Below are positions 36,685 through 45,011 of a DNA stretch of 64,000 bases, piece by piece. The DNA lies in NCBI RefSeq assembly GCF_002803515.1, contig NZ_PHQX01000001.1, positions 2,170,001 to 2,234,000 on the forward strand, read 5' to 3'. Position 1 is the stretch's first letter; each line of letters starts with the position of its first letter. The notes beneath the pieces are model-generated. The model saw only the letters and a list, made by a program, of their open reading frames with translations, made no database searches and was not told the origin of the DNA. The DNA comes from Stenotrophomonas lactitubi (GTDB taxonomy: Bacteria; Pseudomonadota; Gammaproteobacteria; Xanthomonadales; Xanthomonadaceae). Both the position numbers and the translations under genes were made by a program.

Positions 36685-36748
36685 GCCGGGCATGGCCCGG
36701 CGCTACCCGTCCGCGACCAACCACGGTAGCGCCGGGCCATGCCCGGCG
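36685..36748. repeat. Inverted pair of SMAG-type REPs
   Basis: CGCCGGGCATGGCCCGGCG with its foot reading CTAC (36685-36707) faces GTAGCGCCGGGCCATGCCCG (36726-36748). Such inverted pairs can fold as one large hairpin and may separate the two minus-strand genes here. Confidence 0.85.
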
Positions 36749-36754
36749 GATCCA

Positions 36755-37141
36755 TCACGCCACCGTTACCTCATGCAGCGCCAGCCAGCGCCAGCGACCG
36801 TCTTCCTGCCGCAGCACCGCCAGCGATTCCCGCCATGTGGTTTCTCCCTCGCCTACAGCATGTCCCTCGCGGTAGCGCAGCACCGCCAGCGGCGACGGGG
36901 CGTCGACCGCCTGCACAGCCTCGACGGCGATCTGCAGCCCAGGTCGTGCACCGTGGCCACCTGCGAACAACGCCTGTACGGCACTCCGGTCCAACCTGCG
37001 TCCGGCAATGCCGACCATGCTGAAGTCCGCGCAGAAGTGCATCATCAGATCGTCCAGCGCATCGGCCGCGACCTCTGCGCGGAACCAGGCCTGCAGCTTG
37101 TCGTGCAGAAAGTGGATTTCGTGTTCGGCGGTCATGTCCAT
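36755..37141 (-). CDS. SnoaL/DUF4440-like nuclear-transport-factor-2 fold protein
   Basis: This small protein of 128 residues has the NTF2-like pattern: a helix (FLHDKLQAWFRAEVAADALDDLMMHFCADFSMV) followed by a sheet with the repeated WRESLAVLRQEDGRWRWLALHEVTVA strands. The function could be enzymatic or ligand-binding. Its ATG shares one base with the MFS stop (TGATG), so it is co-translated with that exporter. Confidence 0.75.
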   Translation of the reverse strand: MDMTAEHEIHFLHDKLQAWFRAEVAADALDDLMMHFCADFSMVGIAGRRLDRSAVQALFAGGHGARPGLQIAVEAVQAVDAPSPLAVLRYREGHAVGEGETTWRESLAVLRQEDGRWRWLALHEVTVA

Positions 37142-38499
37142 CAAGCAGTCTCCGTCGTGGAAAGGAAATGCAGCTGCGACCGGCGCAGCAGCGCCAGCGG
37201 CAACAAGGTGAGTACGGCAGCCAGGCCCAGCGCCACGCCGGTGGCATGCGCCGGCCACCACTGCATGGCCAGCGCCAGCAGCAGGGCGATGGCGGCGGTA
37301 CCCAGGCAGAAGCTGAGCTGGCGGTTGAGGTTCCACAGCGCACTGGCATCGCCCAGCGCCTCGGCGTCCACACCATGGAACGCCAGTGTCTGCGCGGTGC
37401 TGCTGCACAGACTGCCACCCGCCCCCATCAAGGCGAACAGCATGGCGGCCAGCACAAACGACGGCTGTGATTGCAGCGCCATCAACAGCAGACCGCTGGC
37501 CTGCAGGACCATGCCCAGCCGCAGCACCGTGCCCGGCCCGAAGCGCGCCAGCAGTCGCCGGCTGCCGGTGATCGCCAGTGCCGAAGCCAGCGCCCACGGC
37601 AGCATCAGGGCGCCGATCTGCGCGGCGCTGTAACCGGCGTGGTTCAACTGCAGGGTACTGGCCAGCTGGCTGCCGATGAATACCCCCGGTACTGCCAGAT
37701 ACACCAGCATCGCCATGCGCAGGCCACTGTGTGACAGCAGCGACCAGCGCAGCAGCGGCTGCGGCTGCCGGCGCGCATGGCGCAGATGGGCGATGGCCAG
37801 CGCCACCGCCAGCAGCAGCAATCCTGCGCCGGCGAAGCGATGGCCAGGCTCACCCAGCCAGGTCAGCGCCAGCAGCAACGCGCCCAGCGCAGACATCGCG
37901 GTGGTCAACGCATAGCCCAGCAAGCGTGGCGCGCTGCGCCGGCCATCGGCTGGCATCCACGCCAGTACCAGGGCGATCGCCAGCACCGCCAGCGGCAGGC
38001 TGGCCCACAGCACGCCGCGCCAGGACAACCATTGCACCAGCAGGCCGCCAAGGGCCGGTGCCAGTGCCGGCACCAGCAACGCCACCAGCAGGATGCGCCG
38101 GGTCAGCGCACCGCGCTGTTCAGGCGTGCACTGCCGGTACGCCGCCGCCTGTGCCACCGGAATCAGCAGGCCACCGGCCAGCCCCTGCAGCAACCGCCAG
38201 CCCAGCAGCCAGCCAATGGACGGTGCGGCGCCGGCCAGGCCCGCGGCCACCGCGAACAGCAACAAGGCAACCAGCAGCAGGCGACGCTCACCGCAGCGCG
38301 CGGCCAGCCACGGTGCCAGCGGAATCACCACGCTCAGGCCCAGCATGTAGGCGGTGCCCACCCAGGCCAGGGTACCGACGTCCGCATGCAGCTCGGCCGC
38401 CAGCGCCGGATAGGCCACCGTGGCGATGAACATGTTGACCAGGTCCAGGGCGAACACCAGCAGAAAGATCGCCTCATGGCGCAGGCGCGGGGAAGGCAT
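37141..38499 (-). CDS. MFS drug-efflux transporter (DHA2-like)
   Basis: The 452-residue membrane protein has a hydrophobic profile of about fourteen helices. It begins MPSPRLRHEAIFLLVFALDLVNMFIATVAYPALAAELHAD, where the LDxxxxxxAxP-type motif of multidrug exporters is visible, followed by GERRLLLVALLLF. The gene overlaps the SnoaL-like gene by one base and is divergent from a LysR gene, 104 bases away. Efflux of a small toxic compound is likely. Confidence 0.88.
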   Translation of the reverse strand: MPSPRLRHEAIFLLVFALDLVNMFIATVAYPALAAELHADVGTLAWVGTAYMLGLSVVIPLAPWLAARCGERRLLLVALLLFAVAAGLAGAAPSIGWLLGWRLLQGLAGGLLIPVAQAAAYRQCTPEQRGALTRRILLVALLVPALAPALGGLLVQWLSWRGVLWASLPLAVLAIALVLAWMPADGRRSAPRLLGYALTTAMSALGALLLALTWLGEPGHRFAGAGLLLLAVALAIAHLRHARRQPQPLLRWSLLSHSGLRMAMLVYLAVPGVFIGSQLASTLQLNHAGYSAAQIGALMLPWALASALAITGSRRLLARFGPGTVLRLGMVLQASGLLLMALQSQPSFVLAAMLFALMGAGGSLCSSTAQTLAFHGVDAEALGDASALWNLNRQLSFCLGTAAIALLLALAMQWWPAHATGVALGLAAVLTLLPLALLRRSQLHFLSTTETA

Positions 38500-38574
38500 C
38501 AGCAGGCTCCAGCAGCGAAGGCGCCAGCATGGCGGACCGGCGTTGTTGGAAAAACACGACGGAAGCTGCAACAC

Positions 38575-38593
38575 TGTCAAATGCATTTTGACA
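38575..38593. promoter_or_regulatory. Probable LysR operator (inverted repeat)
   Basis: TGTCAAA-TGCAT-TTTGACA is a perfect 7-bp inverted repeat in the space between the divergent lysR and MFS genes, 11 bases before the lysR ATG. It is a good candidate for autoregulation and MFS control. Confidence 0.7.
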
Positions 38594-38603
38594 ATTAATC
38601 GCC

Positions 38604-39500
38604 ATGGTCAGCCTCGATCGCTTCGATATCTTCCGCGCCGTGGTCGAGGCCGGCAGCCTGACCGCCGCTGCCGAGCGCCTGGGCCTGAGCCGCGCCGTGG
38701 TCAGCTTCAACCTGAAGCGGTTGGAGCAGGAACTCGGGGTAACCCTGCTGCTGCGCAGTACCCGCCACCTTGCGCTGACCGAGGCCGGCGAACAGTTCCT
38801 GCAGCACTGCGTGCAGGCACTGGATGCCGCGCAGGCCGCGATCGATGCCGCACGCCGCGACCAGCATCAACTGCAGGGCATGCTGCGCCTGACCACCACC
38901 CCGGAGTACGCGCAGCTGCGGCTGATTCCGGCGCTGGAAGCCTTTCGCGCGCAGCATCCAGCGCTGGTGCTGCATCTATCGACCTCGCCAGCACCGGCCG
39001 ACCTGATTCCCGAACGCTTCGACCTGGCGATCCGCCTAGGCCGCCTGCCGGACTCGGGACTGCATGCCAGCGAGCTGGAGCGGCATCCGCTGTGCGCAGT
39101 CGCCGCACCCGCTTTGCTGGCTCGCCTGCCATCCGCCGATGCTGTCGATGACCCCGTACAGTTGGGCACCCTGCCCCGCCTTGGCTATCCGCGTCTGGCC
39201 GATGTGCCGGTGGTCGCACCGGATGGCAGCGATGCCCTGTTCGCCACCAACCCGGGCAACGCAGTGATACGCGTGGATGGGGCCAGCAGCCTGCGCGCGT
39301 TCGCCGTGGCCGGTGCAGGTGTCACCGTGCTGCCACGCTGGCTGATCGAAGACGACCTCGCCCACGACCGCCTGCGGCCCGTTCTGCGCCAGCACCGCTT
39401 TCCGCAGCAGAGCGTGTACGCGGTATACCCGCACAGCACGCAGCCATCGCCGAAGGTGCGGCAGCTGATCGATTTCCTGCGCGTGTGGTTTGGAACATGA
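38604..39500 (+). CDS. LysR-family transcriptional regulator
   Basis: The 298-residue LysR protein begins MVSLDRFDIFRAVVEAGSLTAAAERLG with the helix-turn-helix RAVVSFNLKRLEQELGVTLL. The effector domain starts near QLQGMLRLTTTPEYAQ. It is divergent from the MFS/SnoaL pair, with an inverted repeat immediately upstream. The stop codon's last base is the first base of a 29-bp perfect-stem terminator. Confidence 0.93.
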   Translation: MVSLDRFDIFRAVVEAGSLTAAAERLGLSRAVVSFNLKRLEQELGVTLLLRSTRHLALTEAGEQFLQHCVQALDAAQAAIDAARRDQHQLQGMLRLTTTPEYAQLRLIPALEAFRAQHPALVLHLSTSPAPADLIPERFDLAIRLGRLPDSGLHASELERHPLCAVAAPALLARLPSADAVDDPVQLGTLPRLGYPRLADVPVVAPDGSDALFATNPGNAVIRVDGASSLRAFAVAGAGVTVLPRWLIEDDLAHDRLRPVLRQHRFPQQSVYAVYPHSTQPSPKVRQLIDFLRVWFGT

Positions 39501-39566
39501 AAAGGGGACGGAGGGGATTAAGTCGTTTGTGGCATAAACGACTTAATCCCCTCCGTCCCCTTTTTT
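39500..39566. terminator. Bidirectional terminator with 29-bp perfect stem
   Basis: The arm at 39500-39528 is exactly repeated in reverse complement at 39536-39564, with a 7-base loop (GTGGCAT). The A-run and T-run at the ends make it a strong rho-independent terminator in both directions. It sits between a plus-strand LysR gene and a minus-strand GH3 gene. Confidence 0.9.
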
Positions 39567-39567
39567 C

Positions 39568-39587
39568 ACGGCCCCTTGCGGGGCCGT
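39568..39587. terminator. GC-rich hairpin near GH3 gene end
   Basis: ACGGCCCC-TTGC-GGGGCCGT is a perfect 8-bp stem 27 bases after the GH3 stop on the minus strand. It has no strong T-run of its own but backs up the larger hairpin. Confidence 0.7.
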
Positions 39588-39614
39588 GTCTTCAAGCATC
39601 AACAACCCGCCGTA

Positions 39615-42410
39615 TCAGCGCAGCACCTGCTCCACCAGCTGCACGTCCACCGTCTGCAGCGGCTCGCTGGCGTTGCGCGACAGCTGCACCTGGTAGGTGC
39701 CGCCCTCGATCTTCCACTGGCGGGCCTGTGCATCGTAATGGGCCAGGGTCTTCGGCTCGGCTTCGATGCGGATGCGGCGCTGCTCGCCCGGCTGCAGCTC
39801 GACCTTGTCGTAGCCGATCAGGCGGATCGGCGTGGTGCTGCCGGCCGGCAGCTTCAGGTACAGCTGGGCGACATCTGCACCCGCGCGCTTGCCGGTGTTG
39901 CGGATGTCGACGCTGGCGACCAGACGCGAGCCTTCCACGCTCACCTTCAGGTTTTCATAGGCGAACGAGGTGTAGGACAGGCCGTGGCCGAACGCGAAGG
40001 TCGGGGTCAGGCCCTTGGCTGCCATCCACTTGTAGCCGACGTTTGCACCTTCGATATCGAAATCGAACACATCGCCGAACGGCTTGGCCGGCTTGAAGCC
40101 GAGGCCATCGATGTGCGGGCGCGGCAGCTGCGATTCGTCCACCACCCAGGTCACCGGCAGACGGCCGGACGGATTGGCCTGGCCGGTCAGCAGTGCGGCA
40201 ATGCCTTCACCGCCACGGATGCCCGGGTACCAGGCCTGCAGCACCGCCGGCACCTGTGCCAGCCACGGCGTGCGCACCGGGCCATTGGTCTCCAGCACCA
40301 GCACGGTCTTCGGGTTGGCCTTGGCCACCGCTGAAATCAGCGCATCCTGGTTGTCCGGCAACTGCATGTCCGGCAGGTCCACCGATTCGGCGGCCCACTG
40401 GGTAGCAAACACGATGGCCACATCCGCCTGTGCGGCAGCCTTGGCCGCAGCGGCAGCATTGGTGCCGTCCACATAGGTGATGGTGGCATCCGGACGCGCG
40501 GCACGCAGCGATTCCAACGGCGAAGACGGGTGGAAGATCACCGGGCCCGGCCAGGTGGTCGGCAGCACGCCCGGCACCGCATTGGTGCCCTTGGCAGTAA
40601 CGCCCACCATCGACGAACCACCGCCACCGATCACGCCCTTGTCGGCATGGCCACCGATGATGACGATGCGCTTGGCGCTGTCGGCCAGCGGCAGCAGGCT
40701 GCCTTCATTGCGCAGCAGCACGCTGCCTTCTTCCACCGTGCGCTGGGCCACGGCGAAACCGGCCTCGGCGTCGACCTTCTGGTGCTGCGGCGGGTTGTCG
40801 AAGTTGCCGTGCAGGAACATCGTGCGCAGGATGCGCGCCACCATGTCGTTCAGGCGCACCTGCGGCACTACGCCGCCGTGCACGGCCAGACGCAGCGGCT
40901 CATCGAAGAACACTGCCGCATCGAACACTTCACCGGCCGACTGCTGGTCCAGGCCGGCCAGCGCCGCCTTCGAACCGCTGTGCACGCCGCCCCAGTCGGA
41001 CATCACGAAACCGGGGAATTTCCACTCCTGCTTCAGCACCTGGTTCATCAGGTAGCCGTTCTCGCAGCCGTAGGTGCCATTGATCTTGTTGTAGGAACAC
41101 ATCGCCACGCCCGGACGACCGGCTTCCAGCGCGATCTCGAACGCCAGCAGGTCCGATTCGTGCATGGCCTGCTCGCCGATGCGCACGTCGTGGAAGTTGC
41201 GGCGGGTCTCCATGTCGTTCAGCGCGAAGTGCTTCATCGAGGAGATCACGTGCTGGCTCTGCACGCCCTGGATCAGCGCACCGACCATCGAACCGGCCAG
41301 CAGCGGGTCTTCACCGGCGTATTCGAAGTTGCGGCCGTTGCGCGGGTCACGCTGCAGGTTGACGCTGCCGGACAGCAGGATGTTGAAGCGCTGCTGCCAG
41401 GCTTCGCGGCCCATCGTTGCGCCGCCGGCAAAGGCAACACCCCGGTTCCAGGTGGACGCCGTGGACGGGCCCGACGGCATCGCCGTGGCGAAATCACCCG
41501 GGCGGATACCACCCGGATTGGTCACGCCCACGCCGGCGTCGGCCGACTGCTGCGACGGAATGCCCAGGCGCGCCACCCCCGGCACGAAACCGGCCGAACC
41601 CACCGCGCCTTCCGGCAGCTTGCCGCCATCCTTGCCCAGCCCGAAGTAGCTGTGCAGCATCTGGAACTTCTCGTCCTCGGTCATCGCCTTCAGCAGCAGC
41701 GCAGCGCGCGCATCAGCGGTGAGCGTGGTGTCCATCCACGGCTGCTCGCCGCCCTTGTCGGCGGCATAAGCCAGCGTCAACAGGGTCGCACGCAGCGTGC
41801 TGCCTTCCACCTTGAACGGCGCACTGCTGGCAGCCTGGAAACCATCGCTGAAATAGCTGGCATCGGCTTCCAGGGCCACGCGTGCCGGGTCGAAGCCGGC
41901 GGCCTTGGCCGATTCACCGGCTACCGCACCGAGCAGCACGGCCGGCGCGCCGAGCCGCGAACGCGACACCAGCGCCGGCAACTGCGTGGCACCGGCGCCC
42001 GCGTCGGTGTAGACCGCCACCGCATGGCGACCGTCATCCAGGCGCAGGTAGTTCAGGCCCGGCTGGTCCGGGCCGGATTCGGCGGCGATCGGCAGCCGGG
42101 TCAACACGGCCTGGCCGTGCTGGGTCTGGCCATCATCCTTGCCGGCGGCGATGAAACGGTACTGGTAGCCCAGACCATCGGCCAGCAGCTGCAGCGGATC
42201 GACCTGGCCGATGCCGCGCTGTACCTGGCGAACGCTGACCGCGTCCACCTGCAGGGTCTTCAACTGTGCAGCCAGGGCCGGCATCGCGTCCGCTGCCGGC
42301 GCCTGCTCCAGGGTCAGCACGGTGAAGGCGGCGGAGTCGGCCCAGGCCGGGGTGGCTAGTGCGGCAGACAGGGCCAGGGACAGGGCGAGCGGCTTTGTAA
42401 ACGTTTTCAT
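39615..42410 (-). CDS. Glycoside hydrolase family 3 enzyme with extra N-terminal domain
   Basis: The 931-residue exported protein has a signal peptide (LALSLALSAALATPAWA). Residues 25-190 are not part of a GH3 fold: FTVLTLEQ, LQVDAVSVRQVQ, GQAVLTRLPIA and PAVLLGAVAGES mimic the strand order of endonuclease/exonuclease/phosphatase domains but lack their acidic and His residues. GH3 proper follows with LQRDPRNGRNFEYAGEDPLLAG, KHFALND and nucleophile D472 in GFVMSDWGG, then a C-terminal fibronectin-III-like domain. Beta-glucosidase-type activity is likely. Confidence 0.88.
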   Translation of the reverse strand: MKTFTKPLALSLALSAALATPAWADSAAFTVLTLEQAPAADAMPALAAQLKTLQVDAVSVRQVQRGIGQVDPLQLLADGLGYQYRFIAAGKDDGQTQHGQAVLTRLPIAAESGPDQPGLNYLRLDDGRHAVAVYTDAGAGATQLPALVSRSRLGAPAVLLGAVAGESAKAAGFDPARVALEADASYFSDGFQAASSAPFKVEGSTLRATLLTLAYAADKGGEQPWMDTTLTADARAALLLKAMTEDEKFQMLHSYFGLGKDGGKLPEGAVGSAGFVPGVARLGIPSQQSADAGVGVTNPGGIRPGDFATAMPSGPSTASTWNRGVAFAGGATMGREAWQQRFNILLSGSVNLQRDPRNGRNFEYAGEDPLLAGSMVGALIQGVQSQHVISSMKHFALNDMETRRNFHDVRIGEQAMHESDLLAFEIALEAGRPGVAMCSYNKINGTYGCENGYLMNQVLKQEWKFPGFVMSDWGGVHSGSKAALAGLDQQSAGEVFDAAVFFDEPLRLAVHGGVVPQVRLNDMVARILRTMFLHGNFDNPPQHQKVDAEAGFAVAQRTVEEGSVLLRNEGSLLPLADSAKRIVIIGGHADKGVIGGGGSSMVGVTAKGTNAVPGVLPTTWPGPVIFHPSSPLESLRAARPDATITYVDGTNAAAAAKAAAQADVAIVFATQWAAESVDLPDMQLPDNQDALISAVAKANPKTVLVLETNGPVRTPWLAQVPAVLQAWYPGIRGGEGIAALLTGQANPSGRLPVTWVVDESQLPRPHIDGLGFKPAKPFGDVFDFDIEGANVGYKWMAAKGLTPTFAFGHGLSYTSFAYENLKVSVEGSRLVASVDIRNTGKRAGADVAQLYLKLPAGSTTPIRLIGYDKVELQPGEQRRIRIEAEPKTLAHYDAQARQWKIEGGTYQVQLSRNASEPLQTVDVQLVEQVLR

Positions 42411-42746
42411 CGGCGGGCGTAATTCCGTTGCCAAGGCAATCGGTCCAGGGAAAGTGCCGCCGAAGGGTGCAGCGTCATGCCGCGCATGCGTTGCCGGGCA
42501 ACGCCTTGCAGGCCAGAGGACGGACCGGTCTGCGCGCGGGACCCTCCTCCCGTGCGTGACAACCTGCCTGTCCGGGCCGCGCAGGGCGACCCATCATGTG
42601 AAGAGTGTGCGAGGGCGTTCATCGCTGTCAACAGGACCTAAGTCACAGGCGCCACCTGCACGATGGTTATCAGCCCATCACCGGCGGTCATCAGCGGGCC
42701 GCGCGAGGCTGCCGATAATGGATCTCCCCGGCGACGAATCGAGCCC
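42411..42746. other. Gene-free divergent spacer
   Basis: These 336 bases separate the GH3 gene from the VOC gene. I see no open frame with support, no GTAG-footed REP and no clear terminator. Short GC palindromes such as GTTGCCGGGCAAC (near 42489) are present. The GH3 and VOC promoters must lie here but could not be assigned. Confidence 0.6.
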
Positions 42747-43181
42747 ATGACCGTACATCGCGACTTCGACCATCTCTGGCGCGACCGCTGTGACACCTCC
42801 AGCCAGCGCAGCCCGCGCGTGCTGATCCGGGTATTCGTCGCCCCCGGCGAGCTGGAACGCAGCGTGGCCTTCTACGAGCAGCTGCAGGGTGTGGTCGCCG
42901 ATGCCGGCTTTCCGTTTCCCGAGGCGGGCCTGCGGCTGGCGATGGTCGGTGCGTTCCTGCTGATCGAAGGCTGCGACGAGGCACTGGCGCCCTTCACTTC
43001 GACAACGGGCACGTTGCTGGTCGACGACGTTCGGCCGTATCACGACAAGCTGGTGGCCGCTGGCGCCGAGATCATCTTCCCGCTGCAGGTAGTGCCCACC
43101 GGTGCGGCGTTCAATGCGGTGCATCCCGATGGCACCGTCGTCGAGTACGTGCACCATCGGCCGGACCCGCAGGGGCGCTGA
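42747..43181 (+). CDS. VOC (glyoxalase/bleomycin-resistance) family protein
   Basis: This 144-residue protein has one beta-alpha-beta-beta-beta unit pair: VLIRVFVAPGELERSVAFYEQLQGV and VVPTGAAFNAVHPDGTVVEYVHH, with the usual acidic strand GTVVEYV. Such proteins bind metal and act on small electrophiles or give antibiotic tolerance. The reaction is unknown. A GTAG-footed REP follows it. Confidence 0.82.
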   Translation: MTVHRDFDHLWRDRCDTSSQRSPRVLIRVFVAPGELERSVAFYEQLQGVVADAGFPFPEAGLRLAMVGAFLLIEGCDEALAPFTSTTGTLLVDDVRPYHDKLVAAGAEIIFPLQVVPTGAAFNAVHPDGTVVEYVHHRPDPQGR

Positions 43182-43200
43182 GGTGGCGCGCCCCACCTCA

Positions 43201-43282
43201 GTAGATCCACGCCATGCGTGGATGCCTTGCACCCGGAGACATGCGGCACCATGACCGCCATCCACGCATGGCGTGGATCTAC
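43201..43282. repeat. Inverted pair of SMAG-type REPs upstream of an AraC gene
   Basis: The pair is GTAGATCCACGCCATGCGTGG (43201-43224) and its mirror image (43259-43282). The right copy ends in TCTACAAT, where TACAAT (43280-43285) resembles a -10 hexamer placed seven bases before the AraC start codon. Confidence 0.85.
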
Positions 43283-43291
43283 AATGCGACC

Positions 43292-43972
43292 ATGCCCCAC
43301 AACGCTCTACCCTGGAATGGCACCCTGCTGCTGGATGCACACGTTGCCGTGCTGCAGGGCCACGCCGGTGACAGCGCTGCGCATGCGCACTACGCCCATC
43401 AACTGCTGCTGAGCGAAGGCGCGCCCTGGCAGATCGAGATCGATGGCGCGCGGCAGCAGGGCCAGCGGTTATGGCTGACCTCCTTCCAGCCACACGCGAT
43501 CCTGTCGGCTCCCACTGACGGCTGCACGGTGTTCCTCGAACCGGCGCATGCCGACCTCGATCAGATCCAGCAGCACCTTCAGTCGTTGCCAGGCAATGCC
43601 GCGCAGCTGCACGAATGGCTGCCACGGCTGAGCCGACCGCAGCCCCTGGACCGTCGCGTGCAGGCGGCGCTGGCCCGCATCACCCAGCACCTGCCCGGCC
43701 CGGTGCCGGCCGCCGATATCGCCGAGGCCGCGCATCTGTCGACCAGCCAGCTGCATCGGCGCTTCCAGTCCGACTTGGCCGTGACCCTGCGCGGCTGGGT
43801 GCTGTGGCAACGGCTGCGCAGCGCACTGGCGCATCATCTGCGCGGGCACAGCCTGACCGACAGCGCGCATGCCGCCGGTTTCGCCGACCTGCCCCACCTC
43901 TCGCGCAGCCTGCGCCGCATGTTCGGCATCGGCGCCGCGCAACTGCAGGGCCTGCAGCTGCACGCGGCCTGA
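43292..43972 (+). CDS. AraC-family regulator
   Basis: This 226-residue protein begins MPHNALPWNGTLLLDAHVAV with a cupin-like N-terminal domain, followed by the helix-turn-helix pair (AADIAEAAHLSTSQLHRRFQSDLAVTLRGWVLWQRLRSAL and SLTDSAHAAGFADLPHLSRSLRRMFG). The sensory domain is short. Its start lies directly next to a REP, with no ribosome site in the 9 intervening bases, so a leaderless or unusual start is possible. Likely target: the sterol-desaturase-like gene or the VOC gene. Confidence 0.85.
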   Translation: MPHNALPWNGTLLLDAHVAVLQGHAGDSAAHAHYAHQLLLSEGAPWQIEIDGARQQGQRLWLTSFQPHAILSAPTDGCTVFLEPAHADLDQIQQHLQSLPGNAAQLHEWLPRLSRPQPLDRRVQAALARITQHLPGPVPAADIAEAAHLSTSQLHRRFQSDLAVTLRGWVLWQRLRSALAHHLRGHSLTDSAHAAGFADLPHLSRSLRRMFGIGAAQLQGLQLHAA

Positions 43973-43980
43973 CGCACCGG

Positions 43981-44871
43981 TCAACCGCGCCTGCGCAGCC
44001 CCTCCGGCAGCTCCGGCACATCGCCATGCGGCAGCTCGCGGAAGGGCGCCAGCAGTTGTGCGGAATACGCCTGCGGATAGTCCGGCTGGCTGCCAATACC
44101 CAGATCACGCTGCCCCAGCCGATAGCCCGGCGCATCGAACGCCGTTCCCAGCAGTTGGTCCCACACGGTCAGGAACAAACCGAAATTGACGTCGCCCGCA
44201 GTGCCATAGCGGATGTGGTGGAAACGATGCAGCGGCGCCCATGCCATCACCCTGCCCAGCACACTCGGGCGCATGTCCACGTTGGAATGCTGCAGCAGCA
44301 ACTGGATCGCAATGGCAAACGCCAGCACTGCGGCCACCGGCATCGGCATTCCCAGCAACAGCAGCGGCAATACGCCACCCACTGCTTCGGCGGCCTGGTG
44401 CAGCGGGTGTTTCATCAATCCATTGAAACCGTACATGCGGGTCACGCTGTGATGCACCGCATGCAGCCGCCACAACCAGCCGATGCGATGGCTGGCGTAG
44501 TGGACCAGGGTGATGCCAAGGTCAGCCGCGATGATCGCCACCAGCACCTGCAGCGCGAATGGCCACTGCATCGGCCAGATGTGCCAGGGCACGATCGCCG
44601 CCAGCAGCGGCACTGTGGCGATCGACAGCAGGTTCAGGCTTTCATTGACCAGCGCATGCAGGACGTCACGCAGGCGGTCGCCATGGTCGTGGTTGAACGC
44701 CGGGTCGTATGGCCACATCCGCTCGGCAGCGAACGACACCGTGATGGCCACAGCCAGCAAGGCAAGCAGCCACAGCGGATCACCGTGATGGTGACCGACC
44801 CAGCCGATGGCGGCAGCAACAAAACCCAGCAGGAACAACGGGGCATACAGGCGGAGCATCCAGTGCTTCAT
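43981..44871 (-). CDS. Sterol desaturase/fatty acid hydroxylase family protein
   Basis: This 296-residue inner-membrane di-iron enzyme has the histidine clusters HYASHR, HAVHHS and HRFHH, with HPLHQ between them, in the order expected of the family. At least four membrane helices precede them. Substrates could be fatty acids, hopanoids or other lipids. It converges with the AraC gene eight bases away and is divergent from a LysR gene. Confidence 0.9.
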   Translation of the reverse strand: MKHWMLRLYAPLFLLGFVAAAIGWVGHHHGDPLWLLALLAVAITVSFAAERMWPYDPAFNHDHGDRLRDVLHALVNESLNLLSIATVPLLAAIVPWHIWPMQWPFALQVLVAIIAADLGITLVHYASHRIGWLWRLHAVHHSVTRMYGFNGLMKHPLHQAAEAVGGVLPLLLLGMPMPVAAVLAFAIAIQLLLQHSNVDMRPSVLGRVMAWAPLHRFHHIRYGTAGDVNFGLFLTVWDQLLGTAFDAPGYRLGQRDLGIGSQPDYPQAYSAQLLAPFRELPHGDVPELPEGLRRRG

Positions 44872-44957
44872 GGGCAACCCGGGAAGTGAGGGGCCTGCAT
44901 GTTGGCGGGGCGTACAGACTGTCGGCTTGAACAAACGGCGCAACACCTCGCGTCGTC

Positions 44958-44981
44958 CATCCACGCATGGCGTGGATCTAC
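44958..44981 (-). repeat. SMAG-type REP upstream of a LysR gene
   Basis: The mirror-image REP ATCCACGCATGGCGTGGAT ends TCTACAAT, the same right-hand junction as the copy at 43259-43282. TACAAT (44979-44984) lies 27 bases before the LysR ATG, at a plausible promoter position. Confidence 0.85.
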
Positions 44982-45011
44982 AATGGCGGCCTCATCGCGG
45001 CCGGGACCGGC

